Counted from the first letter of the stretch, positions 32,065 through 46,541 are shown. The stretch is 64,000 bases of DNA from Halocaridina rubra (GCA_037179515.1 JAXCGZ010022648.1:1-64000), one strand, 5' to 3'. Numbers and translations are program-made. Notes: generated by a model from the letters alone, not told the origin.

Positions 32065-32536
32065 TGATTACCTAATTGTGATTACCTAATTGTGCTTACG
32101 GGAAAGAGCCCAAAGCTCGTATCTTCCCGTCTCCTGATCGGTTCCATTTTATACTTAGTGATACTTATCATACCTGTCCTTAAAACTATGAATTGAGATA
32201 GCATTAACTACCTCCTCGCTTAGCCAATTCCAATTATCAACTACTCTTACACTGAAAAAGTATTTCCTTACATCCTGCGAAGAAGTTTTCTTACCAAGCT
32301 TCAAACTATGACCTCTAGTTCTAGAGCCAGCCATATCAAAATATCGATCCCTATCCACTCTATCATAACCATGAAGGAATTTAAAGACTGTCACAATATC
32401 CCCCCTCACTCTTCTAGCTTCGAGTGATGGTAAGTCTAGTTCCCCCAGCCTCTCATCATAACTGAGATTGCGTATTTCTGGCACCAGTTTCGTGGCATGT
32501 CTTTGAACTTTTTCAAGCTTAGCTATGTGCTTTTTC
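32065..32536 (-). mobile_element. LINE-A copy 5 (array), tail fragment
   Basis: Two tail units, 3' UTR and 109 codons of the ORF2 C-terminus (32155-32484). Truncated at GTGCTTTTTC and followed by a short (GT)n. Confidence 0.9.
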
Positions 32537-32548
32537 GTGTGTGTGTGT

Positions 32549-32807
32549 GATTACCTAATTGTGATTACCTAATTGTGTTTACGGGAAAGAGCCCAAAGCT
32601 CGTATCTTCCCGTCTCCTGTTCGGTTACATTTTATACTTAGTGATACTTATCATACCTGTCCTTAAAACTATGGATTGAGATAGCATTAACTACCTCCTC
32701 GCTTAGCCAATTCCAATTATCAACTACTCTTACACTGAAAAAGTATTTCCTTACATCCTGCGAAGAAGTTTTCTTACGAAGCTTCAAACTATGACCTCTA
32801 GTTCTAG
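32549..32807 (-). mobile_element. LINE-A copy 6 (array), tail fragment
   Basis: About 259 bp: two tail units, the 3' UTR and the last 50 or so codons. Truncated within CTAGTTCTAG and followed by (GT)n to 32842. Confidence 0.9.
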
Positions 32808-32810
32808 TGT

Positions 32811-32842
<32 letters not shown>

Positions 32843-33268
32843 GATTACCTAATTGTGTTTACGGGAAAGAGCCCAAAGCTCGTATCTTCCCGTCTCCTGA
32901 TCGGTTCCATTTTATACTTAGGGATACTTATCATACCTGTCCTTAAAACTATGGATTGAGATAGCATTAACTACCTCCTCGCTTAGCTTCCTAATAAGTC
33001 TCCCATGTGGAACAGTGTCAAACGCTTTCTGGAAGTCTAGGAATATGCAATCTGCCCAGCCCTCTCTTTCCTGTAAGATTTGGCTTACCTCATCATAAAA
33101 TTCTAGGAATATGCAATCTGCCCAGCCCTCTCTTTCCTGTAATATTTGGCTTACCTCATCATAAAATTCTAATAAGTTTGTTACTGTTGATCTACCTTCT
33201 CTGAAGCCATGTTGCCTCACTGACAAAAAGTTGAAGGATTCCAGGTGAAGAGAGATATGTTTCCTTAG

Positions 33269-33272
<4 letters not shown>
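32843..33272 (-). mobile_element. LINE-A copy 7 (array), deleted, with 66-bp in-frame duplication
   Basis: One tail unit, then the same internal deletion junction as copy 4 (GCTTAGC/TTCCTAATAAG at about 32987), again in frame (PHGRLIRKL then [13 protein letters not shown]). In addition 66 bp (33037-33102) is repeated in tandem at 33103-33168, duplicating 22 residues (EFYDEVSQILQEREGWADCI plus two) without breaking the frame. Truncated at CCTTAGTAGT, where GT overlaps the following (GT)n. Confidence 0.92.
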
Positions 33273-33302
<30 letters not shown>

Positions 33303-33304
<2 letters not shown>

Positions 33305-35961
33305 TTACCTAATCGTGATTACTAATTGTATTTACGGGAAAGAGCCCAAAGCTCGTATCTTCCCGTCTCCTGATCTGTTCCATTTTATACTTAGTGATAC
33401 TTATCATACCTGTCCTTAAAACTATGGATTGAGATAGCATTAACTACCTCCTCGCTTAGCGTATTCCAATTATCAACTACTCTTACACTGAAAAAGTATT
33501 TCCTTACATCCTGCAAAGAAGTTTTCTTACGAAGCTTCAAACTATGACCTCTAGTTCTAGAGCCAGCCATATCAAAATATCGATCCCTATCCACTCTATC
33601 ATAACCATGAAGGAATTTAAAGACTGTCACCATATCCCCCCTCACTCTTCTAGCTTCGAGTGATGGAAAGTCTAATTCCCTCAGCCTCTCATCATAACTG
33701 AGATTGCGTATTTCTGGCACCAGTTTCGTGGCATGTCTTTGAACTTTTTCAAGCTTAGCTATGTGCTTTTTCAAGTGCGGATTCCAAAAGGGGGCTGCAT
33801 ATTCGAGTTTTGGCCTCACATAGCTTACATAAATATTTCTGAACATTTCCTTGTCCATGTGCCTGAAGGCTACCCTTACATTTGATAAGAATGCATATGC
33901 TGCCCTTACTATGCCATTTATATGTATTTCTGGAGACAAATCTGCCAGTATGTTTACTCCTAGATCTCTCTCATTTTCTGTCTCTTGAAGTTGTACTCCA
34001 GCCACCGAGTAGTCAAGCTTGGGCCTTCTTGCACTTGTACCCATTCTCATTACCTTACATTTTGAAGTATTGAATTTCATTAGCCACTTTTCTGACCACT
34101 CATGCAGATTATTTAGATCCTCCTGAAGTTCTCGTTTTTTCTTTCTTCACAATCTTTGCATCATCTGCAAACATATTCATGAATGAATTTACAGACTCTG
34201 GTAGGTCATTTACATATACAAGGAACAAAAGTGGCCCTAAAATTGAACCCTGTGGAACTCCACTGCTAACTCTTCTCCATTCAGACACTGAGTGTCTTAC
34301 TCTAACCCTCTGTTCCCTTCCTTCTAAGTAAGTTTTTATCCATTCCAAAACATTTCCACCTATTCTAGCAATTGATTGCAGCTTCCTAATAAGTCTCCCA
34401 TGTGAAACAGTGTCAAACGCTTTCTGGAAGTCTAGGAATATGCAATCTGCCCAGCCCTCTCTTTCCTGTAAGATTTGGCTTACCTCATCATAAAATTCTA
34501 ATAAGTTTGTTACTGTTGATCTACCTTCTCTGAAGCCATGTTGCCTCACTGACAAAAAGTTGAAGGATTCCAAGTGAAGAGAGATATGTTTCCTTAGTAG
34601 TTTCTCCATAAGTTTGCAAACTATGCTGGTCAAGGAAACTGGTCTATTGTTCAGAGCCGTATCCCTCCTTCCCTTTTTGAAGATAGGTATCACATTTGCT
34701 TGTTTCCAGCATCTTGGAATCTCCCCCGACTCCAGTGACTCCTTAAATATGATACTTAGTACCACTGATATTGTGTTTGCGCATTTTTTAAGCACATGAG
34801 GGGATATGTCATCGGGACCTGTAGCTTTATGAACATCTAAATCCATCAGCGCTTTGCATACCTCTGTGGCTGTAAGGTTGATGTTCTCTAATACCGGCCC
34901 TTGAGCTTCTATCACTGCAATCTGAGGGGGTGGGGTATTTTCTACTGTAAATACTGACTGAAACTCCTTGTTCAATTCTTTGCAGATCTCTTCATCCGTC
35001 TCAGTGATGCTTCCATCTGCTCTCTTTAGCCTTAAAACCTGTTCTTTTACCTTCAGTTTTCCTCTGATAAAGCTGTGGAAAAGCTTGGGATTTTCTTTAG
35101 CCTTCCTGGTGATGTCCCTCTCATAGTCTCTCTCTGCCTGTCTCCTTTTACTTAGGTAGTCATTTCTTGCTCTTTTGTAGGTTTGCCAGGCATTTAAGTT
35201 TTTTCTCCTCCTATACCTTTTCCAGCATTTGTCTCTCCACTCCTTAGCTCTTTTACACCCATTATCGAACCATTTCTCTCTGGCATGAATTACACCTACT
35301 TTGGTGACAGGTATGCAGCAATCTACTATCTTCCCATATTTCTCACAAAAGATGTCATACATTTCTTGTACAGATTTGTTGTAAAATAAGGTTCTCCAGT
35401 CAGTAACTGCAAAAAGCCCATTCATTTTGATGTAATCTCCTTTCCGATAGTTCCTCCTCATGTCCTCAGTGCCTCTACTCTCAGGAAGAATATCTTCAAT
35501 GATATACTCCATCAACAACACACAGTGGTCACTCTTTCCAATTGGTGGTTCATACTCAATTTTTTCAATATCCAACACATTATCTGTGAACACTAGATCA
35601 AGTAGTGATGGCTCATCCCCACCCCTGGCCCTTGTTGGTTCCATTACATGTTGATGTAGGAAATTCCCTTGTACGCAATCTAGGAATCTTGCCCCGAATG
35701 AGTCCTCACCACTGTGTGGGTCAAGATTTATCCAATCTATCTCTTTATGATTAAAGTCTCCCATAATCAAAATCCTACATTTTTTTTCCCGTGTCATGTT
35801 AACAACTGAGTTTATGACTTCAATAGTACCGATATGACTTTCCTCATAAACTTCAAGTCTATTTTGGTTCCTTGGTGGGTTGTATACAACAGTTATTATA
35901 ATGCTCTCTGACCCAGTATTTATGCGAGCAACAAGAAATTCCTTGAACTCACTTTCTATAG

Positions 35962-35963
<2 letters not shown>
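33303..35963 (-). mobile_element. LINE-A copy 8 (array), flanked by (GT)n on both sides
   Basis: This copy sits between (GT)n at 33273-33302 and (GT)n at 35964-36027. ORF2 is in two frames: 33391-34080 (C-terminal domain) and 34109-35797 (endonuclease end, full reverse transcriptase with motif B SSGVPQGSILGPLLFLVYVN and motif C FADDAKI). They are separated near 34130 by a 13-bp deletion between two copies of GTTCTC, which explains the frameshift. Two diverged tail units close the 3' end (left). Confidence 0.93.

Positions 35964-36027
<64 letters not shown>
35964..36027. repeat. (GT)n microsatellite
   Basis: 64 bp of pure GT repeat joins the truncated 5' end of one LINE-A copy to the 3' tail of the next. 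Shorter tracts do the same at 30247-30262, 32537-32548, 32807-32842 and 33272-33302. Confidence 0.97.
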
Positions 36028-36029
<2 letters not shown>

Positions 36030-36454
36030 TTACCTAATTGTGATTACCTAATTGTGTTTACGGGAAAGAGCCCAAAGCTCGTATCTTCCCGTCTCCTGAT
36101 CGGTTCCATTTTATACTTAGTGATACTTATCATACCTGTCCTTAAAACTATGGATTGAGATAGCATTAACTACCTCCTCGCTTAGCCAATTCCAATTATC
36201 AACTACTCTTACACTTAAAAAGTATTTCCTTAAATCCTGCGAAGTTTTCTTACGAAGCTTCAAACTATGACCTCTAGTTCTAGAGCCAGCCATATCAAAA
36301 TATCGATCCCTATCCACTCTATCATAACCATGAAGGAATTTAAAGACTGTCACCATATCCCCCCTCACTCTTCTAGCCTCGAGTGATGGTAAGTCTAATT
36401 CCCTCAGCCTCTCATCATAACTGAGATTGCGTATTTCTGGCACCAGTTTCGTGG
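36028..36454 (-). mobile_element. LINE-A copy 9 (array), tail fragment
   Basis: Two tail units and the ORF2 C-terminus (36117-36454). One codon is lost in the KKTSSQDVRKYF block, which reads KKTSQDLRKYF. It is truncated at CAGTTTCGTGG and joined to non-LINE sequence with no (GT)n. Confidence 0.9.
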
Positions 36455-36488
36455 AGTTCAATGTATGATATGAGACCTTCCATGCTTT

Positions 36489-36605
36489 ATGAGTGAGGCC
36501 AATGCAGTGGAGGATATTAAAGTGGTCTTTCCAGATAACACCAAGGGTCAAATTCGTGTCATTGGTGACCTAGAAAAACCTGGCAAAAAGACCCTTCGTA
36601 TATAA
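36489..36605 (+). pseudogene. Small coding-like remnant of unknown origin
   Basis: A 38-codon frame MSEANAVEDIKVVFPDNTKG then QIRVIGDLEKPGKKTLRI reaches a TAA. An upstream frame (MYDMRPSMLYE) would join it with one frameshift. Composition and codon pattern look like a genuine protein fragment rather than noise, but I do not recognise the family. It lies between the end of the LINE-A array and the giant (TA)n tract. It could be a host exon, a transposase end or chance. Confidence 0.3.
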
Positions 36606-36695
36606 CCTTTTAGAATTAGAAATTACAAGATGGTCCATGGGCTGGAGGATAAAAGTGGTGTTGGGAGGCAGAAATTTTACTTAAATGAAGTCGTG

Positions 36696-39055
<2,360 letters not shown>

Positions 39056-40217
39056 CTCGCTTCTTTTACTTAGGTAGTCATTTCTTGCTCTTTTGTAGGT
39101 TTGCCAGGCATTTATGTTTTTTCTCCTCCTATACCTTTTCCAGCATTTGTCTCTCCACTCCTTAGCTCTTTTACACTCATTATTGAACCATTTCTCTCTG
39201 GCATGCAGCAATCTACTATCTTCCCATATTTCTCACAAAAGATGTCATACATTACTTGTGCAGATTTGTTGTAAAATAAGGTTCTCCAGTCAATAACTGC
39301 AAAACGCTCATTCATTTTGATGTAATCTCCTTTCGGATAGTTCCTCCTCATGTCCTCAGTGCCTCTATTCTCAGGCAGAATATCTTCAATGATATACTCC
39401 ATCAACAACACACAGTGGTCACTCTTTCCAATTGGTGGTTCATACTAAATTTTTTCAATATCCAACACATTATCTGTGAATACTAGATGAAGTAGTGAAT
39501 GCTCATCCCTACCCCTGGCTCTCGTTGGTTCCATTACATGTTGGTGTAGGAAATTCCCTTGCACGCAATCTACGAATATTGCCCCGAACAAGTCCTCACC
39601 ACTGTGTGGGTCAAGATTTATCCAATCTATCTCTTTATGATTAAAATCTCCCATAATCAAAACCCTACATTTTTTTCTCTCCTGTGCCATGGTAACAACT
39701 GAGTTTATGACTTCAATAGTACCTATATGACTTTCCTCATAAACTTCTAGCCTATTCTGGTTCCTTGGTGGGTTATATACAACAGTTATTATAATGCTCT
39801 CTGACCCAATATTTATGCGAGCAGCAAGAAATTCCTTGAACTCACTTTCTATAGCCAAGTTTATTTCTTCAACTTGAATCCTTTTACTTATAAGCAGTGC
39901 TATCCCTCCATCAGTCCTGTCAGATCTTTCAACCCTTAATATTCTGAAGCCCTTAGGAAAAACTGTGACACTGTTTATGTCCTCACTCAACTTAGTCTCT
40001 GTAATTGCTACTATATCTGCCTTACTGTTGTGAATCCTATTTTTTAATTCTACTTCCTTACCAGCTGATCCATCAGCATTTGCGTATGACAATCTTAGTG
40101 AGGCCCCATCCCCTGATCTTTTGTCATTATCTTCTTTATCTCCCCTTTGTCTGGAAGAACCCTGAAATTGAAATTTTTCTCCTCTTCTTCATTTTTTCCC
40201 TCATTTAACCTTCTTGT
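39056..40217 (-). mobile_element. LINE-A copy 11, ORF1 end and endonuclease half
   Basis: On the minus strand: the last ORF1 residues (NFRVLPDKGEIKKIM), then ORF2 from MSYANADGSAGKEVELKNRI through ITETKLSEDINSVTVFPKGF, VYNPPRNQNRLEVYEE and GDFNHKEIDWINL, with a stop at 39443-39445. A second frame (39112-39411) carries LLMEYIIEDILPENRGTEDM. A deletion has removed KVGVIHARE. Together with copy 10 it covers most of one element, but in opposite orientation. Confidence 0.85.
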
Positions 40218-40297
40218 GATTACCTAATTGTGTTTACGGGAAAGAGCCCAAAGCTCGTATCTTCCCGTCTCCTGATCGGTTCCATTTTAGACTTAGT
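40218..40297 (-). mobile_element. LINE-A copy 12, 80-bp tail fragment
   Basis: Only the 3' UTR and one tail unit remain (GATTACCTAATTGTGTTTAC to TTTTAGACTTAG). It is truncated directly into (TG)n and then (TA)n. Confidence 0.88.
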
Positions 40298-40690
<393 letters not shown>

Positions 40691-42659
40691 CTAATTGCGG
40701 GAAAGACCCCATGCTCATAACGCCCCGTCTCTTGGTTGGTTCCATTTTTTTTTACTTTGTGATACTTATCATACTTGGCCTTAATATTATGAATTAAGTA
40801 GGCATTAACTACCTCTTCGCTTAGCCAATTCGAATCATCAACTACTTTTACACTAAAAAAAGTACTTCCTTACATTCTGCAAAGAAGTCTTTTACTAAAC
40901 TTCAAACTATGGCCATTAGTTCTAATGCCAGCCATATCAATGGATCGATCCCTATCCACTCTGTCATATCGATAAAAGAATTTAAAAACAGTCACCATAT
41001 CCCCCTCATTTTTCTAGCTTCGAGTGATAAGTATAATTCCTTCAGCTTCTCATCATAACTAAAAATGCATATTTCTGACAACACTTTTGTGGCTTGTCTG
41101 TGAACTTTTTCCTGCTCTACTACGTGCTTTTTTTCAAGTGTGGGTTCCAAAAGGGGGCTGTGAATTCAAGCTTTTGCCTCACATAGGTTACATAGATATT
41201 TTTAACATTTCTTTGGTCATGTGCCTGAAGGCAAGAAAACATATGCTGCCCTTACTATGCCATTTATATGCATTTCTGGAGACAAATCTGCCAGTATATT
41301 TACTCCTAGATCTCTCTCATTCTCTATCACTAGAAGTTCTGTTCCTGCTATTGAGAATTCAAGCTTGGGTCTTCTTGCACTTGTACCCATTCTCAAAACC
41401 TTACATTTACAAGTACTAAATTTCATTAGCCACTTTTCTGACCACTCATGCAGACTATTTACATTTTCAAGAAGTTTTTTCTACCATTTTTCTCGTCTCT
41501 TACTTTCTTGACAATCTTTGTATCATCTTCAAGCATATTCATGAACGAATTACAGACTCTAGTAAGTCATTTACATATACAGGGAACAAAATTGGCCCTA
41601 AAACTGAAGCGTATGGAACTCCACTACTAACTCTTCTCCATTCAGACCCTAAGTGTTTACTCTAACCCTCTGTTCCGTTTTTCTAAGTAAGTTTTTATCC
41701 TTTCCAATACATTTCCACCTATTCTCGCCATGCTTGCGACTTAATAAGTCTCCTGTGTGGAACTGTATCAAATACCTTCTGAAATATAGGAATATATAAT
41801 CTGATCAGCCTTCTTTTTCGTGTGAGATTCAGTTTATCCCAAAATAAAATTCTAATAAGTTTGTTGCTGTTGATTTACCTTCTATCAAGCCATTTTGTCT
41901 CACTGACAATATGTTGAAGGATTCCTAGTGAAGATTATGTTTTCTTAGTATTTTTTCCATAACTCTGCAATCTATGCTTGTCAAGGAAACAGGTCTGTTG
42001 TTTAGAGCCGTATCCCTCCTTCCCATTTTTGAAGATAGGTACCACATTCATTTGTTTCCAGCATTTTGGAATCTTCCCTGATTCCAGCGAATTTTGATAT
42101 ATGATACATAGTGCCGCTGTTATTGATTTAGCGCATTTCTTAAGTACATAAAGGGATATATCATCAGGGCCTGTAGCTGTATGGGTATCTAACTTCATCA
42201 TCGCTTTGCATACCTTTGTGGCTGAAAAGATGATGTTCTCAAATACCTGCCCATGAGGTCCTATCTCTGCAATCTGAGGGGATGGGGTATTTTCTGCTGT
42301 AATTACTGACTGAAACTCCTTGTTCAATTCTTCGCAGAGCTCTTCGTCCATCTCAGTGACTCTTCCGTGCGCTCTCTTTAGCTTAAAAACCTGTTCTTTG
42401 ACCTTCAGTTTTCCTCTGATAAAGCTGTGGAAAAGTTTGAGATATTCCTTAGCCTTGCTGATGATTTCCCTTTCATAGGCTTTCTCTGCCTCTCTTCTGT
42501 TGCTTAAGTGATCATTTCTTACTCTTTTATAAATATGCCAGGCATATATGCTTTTTCTCCTCCTATCCCTTTTCCAGCATTTGTCTCTCCTCTCGTTAGT
42601 TGTCTTACACTCATTATTGGACCATTTCTCTCTTGCATGAATAACTCCTATTTTGGTGG

Positions 42660-42958
42660 AAGTTTTTTTTTTATTATGATTGAGACACCAGAACGGTCCA
42701 AAAAATAAATAAATAAAACAGCCCTCATCAGGTCTGGGCACAAAGAATACATAAAGTAAAGAGAAACAGAAATGGAGAGTGTCATGACTTGTCAGATGTG
42801 AAGGGATAACAAGAGATGTGTAATGAATATCCAAGAATATTCAGTGTTGATGTAGGCATAGAAAAAGAACCGTAACTGAAGGAAGACTTAACATTGAACT
42901 GTTCTGGACAGTCGTATTCAAGTTCAAAAAACCTTCAGCTGTAGTATAGCAACGGGCG
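42660..42958 (-). mobile_element. Short LINE-B-derived element with full leader, copy 9
   Basis: On the minus strand: CCGCCCGTTGCTATACTACA, TTCTTTTTCTATGCCTACAT and GAATATTCTTGGATATTCAT (leader), then TTTGTGCCCAGACCTGATG and a tail with GTTCTGGTGTCTC, then A-rich sequence. It is inserted within old LINE-A copy 13. Flanking LINE-A sequence resumes at CAATATACTATC, with about 10 bp of the target missing. Confidence 0.75.
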
Positions 42959-44530
42959 GCAATATACTATCATCCCATATTCCTCACAAATGTCATACAT
43001 TTCTTATACAGATTTGTCGTTAAATGAGATCCTCCTGTCAATAACTGCAAAAAGATGATTAATTTTAATGTACTCTCCTTTAGGATAGTTCCTCCTCGTG
43101 TTCTTTGTGTCTCTACTTTCAGGCAGAAAATCTTCGATGATATACTCCATCAACAACGCACAATGGTCACTCTTTCCAATTGGTGGTTCATACTCAATTT
43201 TTTCAATATCCAACACATTATCTGTGAATACTAATTGGTTCCAGTACATGTTGGTGTAGCAAATTTCCTTGTACACAATCAAGAAATCTTTCCTCAAATG
43301 AGTCCTCCCCACTCTGAGGGTCAAGATTTATCCAATCTAAATCTCTTTGGTAAAAATCTCCCGTAATCAAAGTCCTATGTATTCTCTCCCATGCAATGTT
43401 AACATATGAGTTTATGACTTCATAGTACCTATAAGACTTTCCTCATAAACGTCTAGCCTATGTTGGTACTTGTTGGGTTATATACAACAGTTATTATAAT
43501 GCTCTCTGACCCAAGTATTTATGCGAGCAAAAAGAAAATTTTTGAACTCACTTTCTATAGCAAAGTTCACTTTCTTAACCAGAAATCTTTCACTTATGAG
43601 CAGTGCTATCCCTCCACCAGTTCTCTCAGATCTTTCAACCCTTAATATTCTGAAACCCCTAGGAAAGACTGTGACACTGATTATGTCCTCACTTGACTTA
43701 GTCGCTGTAACCACTACTATATCTACCTTACTGTTGTGAATCCTACCCTTTAATTCTACTGCCTTACCAGCTATTCCATAAACATATATGTACAGCAGTA
43801 TTGATGAGGCCAAATCCCCTGATCTTCTATCAATAACTTCTTTATTTTCTCTTTGGCTGGAAGAAAATCTGAACAAAAAACATTTTTCTTTTCTTTTTAA
43901 TTTCTTCCCTCATTTAGCATTCTAGCTTCTTTCAACAAGTTTTTTATCCTTTCCATATCTTCCTGTATGGTCTAATGAGCACTGTTTTGAATTATTGAAG
44001 GTCTTTTAGGTTTTCTTCTCATCAGTATTTCTCTACATGTGTCCCCTCTCTCATTGGTCTTGCCTTTCACTCCCTAGAATATTTACCAAGTTGGTGAATG
44101 TTCACAATATTCTCCAGACCACATACTACTCGAAGCTCCCTTTTCAGTTCTAAAACCCTAGCTTTATTTTGTTCAAATTCCTTTGCCATGTAGACTACTG
44201 GGATTCACTTATACCTGAAATTGCCACTCTCTTCTCTTTATCAAGTGCCTGTTTAATCGGTGGATTACCCTTTCCATCACAATATCTTTCATTTTTTTCT
44301 ATTACTGTTTGTTTATAGTCAACTGTTTGTACGTATTCCAGTGCCATCACCCTCACAACCTCTTTACCTCCACTTTCCCCTTTACTGCATCTGCAAAGAA
44401 AATTTTCATGGGATCATGTTTCGTATTGAGCTCCTGAAACTGTTCAAAACTGTTTAATGTTTTCCTTTATCTGGACATTCGAAGCTGCAATCTCGTCTCT
44501 CTCAGAAGAGAGCAGTGAACTAACATTTAA

Positions 44531-44755
44531 TTAATTCAGGTTTTCATTGAACTGTTTGTTGTTAGCTTCTTGTTTGGAAATTCTGGTTTCTAGTTCATGA
44601 TATTCTCCTTTCAGCCTCTTTATTCGTTTTTCTAGTTCTTTTCTCTCCTGCCCTTGTGCCCTATTTGCTTCCTCCAGAGATCTTATTACCTCATTAAGTG
44701 ATTCATTCTCTTTCATTTCTCTATTCATATTCCGAATTTTATTATCCAGGTTTAT
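44531..44755 (-). pseudogene. LINE-A ORF1 coiled-coil fragment
   Basis: The frame MNREMKENESLNEVIRSLEE then KELEKRIKRLKGEYHELETR is strongly heptad-patterned, with ISKQEANNKQFNENLN at its end. The last part aligns with the ORF1 start of the copy at 49.05 kb (LETRISKQVDKSKQLNDNLN). Coiled coils in ORF1 drive trimer assembly in L1-like systems. A stop and frame loss follow at about 44530. Confidence 0.7.
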
Positions 44756-44905
44756 TACAATGGTCTCAAGGTCCTTGACTTTTGTTTCAGGCTTGTAAGG
44801 GCTACTCCTCCTCCTACAACCCCCAGAGATCCTCTACCACCACTCCTCCAACCATTGGAAGGGGGGGGGGTTAGGGACAGAGATGGTTTCATTTTGATGT
44901 TTTGC

Positions 44906-44910
<5 letters not shown>

Positions 44911-44989
<79 letters not shown>
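44911..44989. repeat. (TA)n microsatellite
   Basis: 79 bp of pure TA repeat. Confidence 0.97.
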
Positions 44990-44998
<9 letters not shown>

Positions 44999-45892
44999 GA
45001 GAGAAAAAAATTTCTATTTAACTTCACACAGAATAGCTATATCTTCATGTGAGTACTAAATTAGTTACTTAGTTCATCTCTTTTCTGGTAACACCTAACT
45101 TAAAACTTGACTCTGGTAGTTAGAGATGAAAAAAATTCAAAAAAAGCCCACATGAAGGAAAACTCGAATATGCAACCGTGAAGACATCCACTTGAAGCTT
45201 TAACACCTGTTTCTGCTATATTTTCTTCTTGTCATTTCAGAAGAAAAATGATTAATCAGTTTTTAACCAAGGTATGTTATCACGGGATCAGAATTTAAAT
45301 CTAACTCAATTTAAACAAAATAAAATAACAAAAGAGAACAGACCAAAAAGAAAAAATAATAAAACATCTGTTCTCTTGGCATCTTTACTCAACACTGTTG
45401 ACAGGTGTAATATTTTGTATTTATTAATTTATCTATTCATTTATTTCATATAACAAATTGACTATCAAGTTATTCTCTATGGGAAAGATATTGATTTTAA
45501 CAAGATGTGAAATCAAAGGATCAGGTAATAAAGCTGTAAGAGCTCTCCCTGATTTGCACAAAAATTTACGTAATGTGATGACTTCGCCTCTGGCAGCTCT
45601 TCTAAACTTCCTTTAAGACAGAGCAGGACAGCTTCTTTTTCCCCTCTCATAAGTCTTTTTATAGAATTTCCCTTTATGAATTTAGGACAGTCTCTCTTAC
45701 TACAAATATATTTTTTATTCACAATACTCTGCAGCATCTCTATTCAGGCAGATTTGGTTCAAGATTTATACTTTAGACTCGGTTCACTTAAAAATACAAG
45801 GAAAAATTTGAAAGATACTGATTGCGTGTTCTAATGCCCGCGATGTGTGTGTGTTCCAAGATATATCAGCCTTTTTTTGCCATTACTTGCTG
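44990..45892. other. Low-copy region with a small Cys-containing frame
   Basis: A minus-strand frame at 45513-45737 (74 codons; YICSKRDCPKFIKGNSIKRL, GEKEAVLLCLKGSLEELPEA) may be preceded by an AG acceptor (ATGCTGCAG). I do not recognise it. It could be an ORF1 N-terminus of LINE-A, an unrelated exon or chance. Nothing else is recognised in this interval. Confidence 0.3.
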
Positions 45893-46541
45893 GTTCTTAA
45901 TAAGTCTCCCATGGCTGAATGTATCCATGCCTCCTGAAAATTTAAGAATAAGCAGACTGCTCAAGCCTCTCTTTCTTGTAAGGTCTGGTTTACCTCATCA
46001 TAAAATTTTTCTAAGTTTATTTTTGTAGATTTTCCTTCTCTGAAGCCTTGTTGAGTTACTAACAAAAAGTTGAAGGATTACATTGCATACTATACTGGCC
46101 AAGTTAATAAGGCTATTGTTCAGAGCTGTGTCTCTCCTACCCTCTTGGAAGATAGGTACCACTTTCGCTTGTTTCCAGCATCTTGGAATCTCCAAAGATT
46201 CCATCGACTTTCAAATATGATGCATAGCGCCACCGATATTGTGGTACTGCACTTCATAAGTACGTGAGGGGATATGTCATCGGAACCTGTAGCTTAATGG
46301 GTATTGCACTCCATCAGTGCTATACATACCTCTGTAGCTGAAAAAATTATATTCTTTAGTACTGGCTCATGATCTCAACTCCGCAATTTGAGGGGATGCA
46401 GTATATTCTACTATACATACTGGCTGAAACTCCTTGTTCAATTATTACAGATATCTCCATCTGTCTCTTTGATGCTTCCACCATCCCTATTTTAACTTTC
46501 AAACTTGTTCTTTGACCTTCAACTTTCCTCTGATAAAGCTG
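45893..46541 (-). mobile_element. LINE-A copy 14, old reverse transcriptase fragment
   Basis: Diverged minus-strand sequence from CTTAATAAGTCTCCCATGG to CTTTCCTCTGATAAAGCTGG. It covers ORF2 from the SFIRGKLK region to reverse transcriptase motif A, with many stops. Recognisable peptides are LESFNFLL-like and IPRCWKQAKVVPIF. Confidence 0.75.

Noticed and set aside
30410..32995. Shared internal deletion of LINE-A copies 4 and 7 as a spliced intron
   Set aside because: With the junction ambiguity considered, no placement gives GT-AG or GC-AG ends. Microhomology-mediated loss fits better.
26689..36454. CRISPR-like or bacterial repeat array
   Set aside because: Repeats are LINE tails hundreds to thousands of bases long in a eukaryotic context.
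26689..36454. True telomeric LINE array
   Set aside because: No telomeric repeat (TTAGG) tract is seen, and the array lies among ordinary interspersed repeats and probably within an intron.
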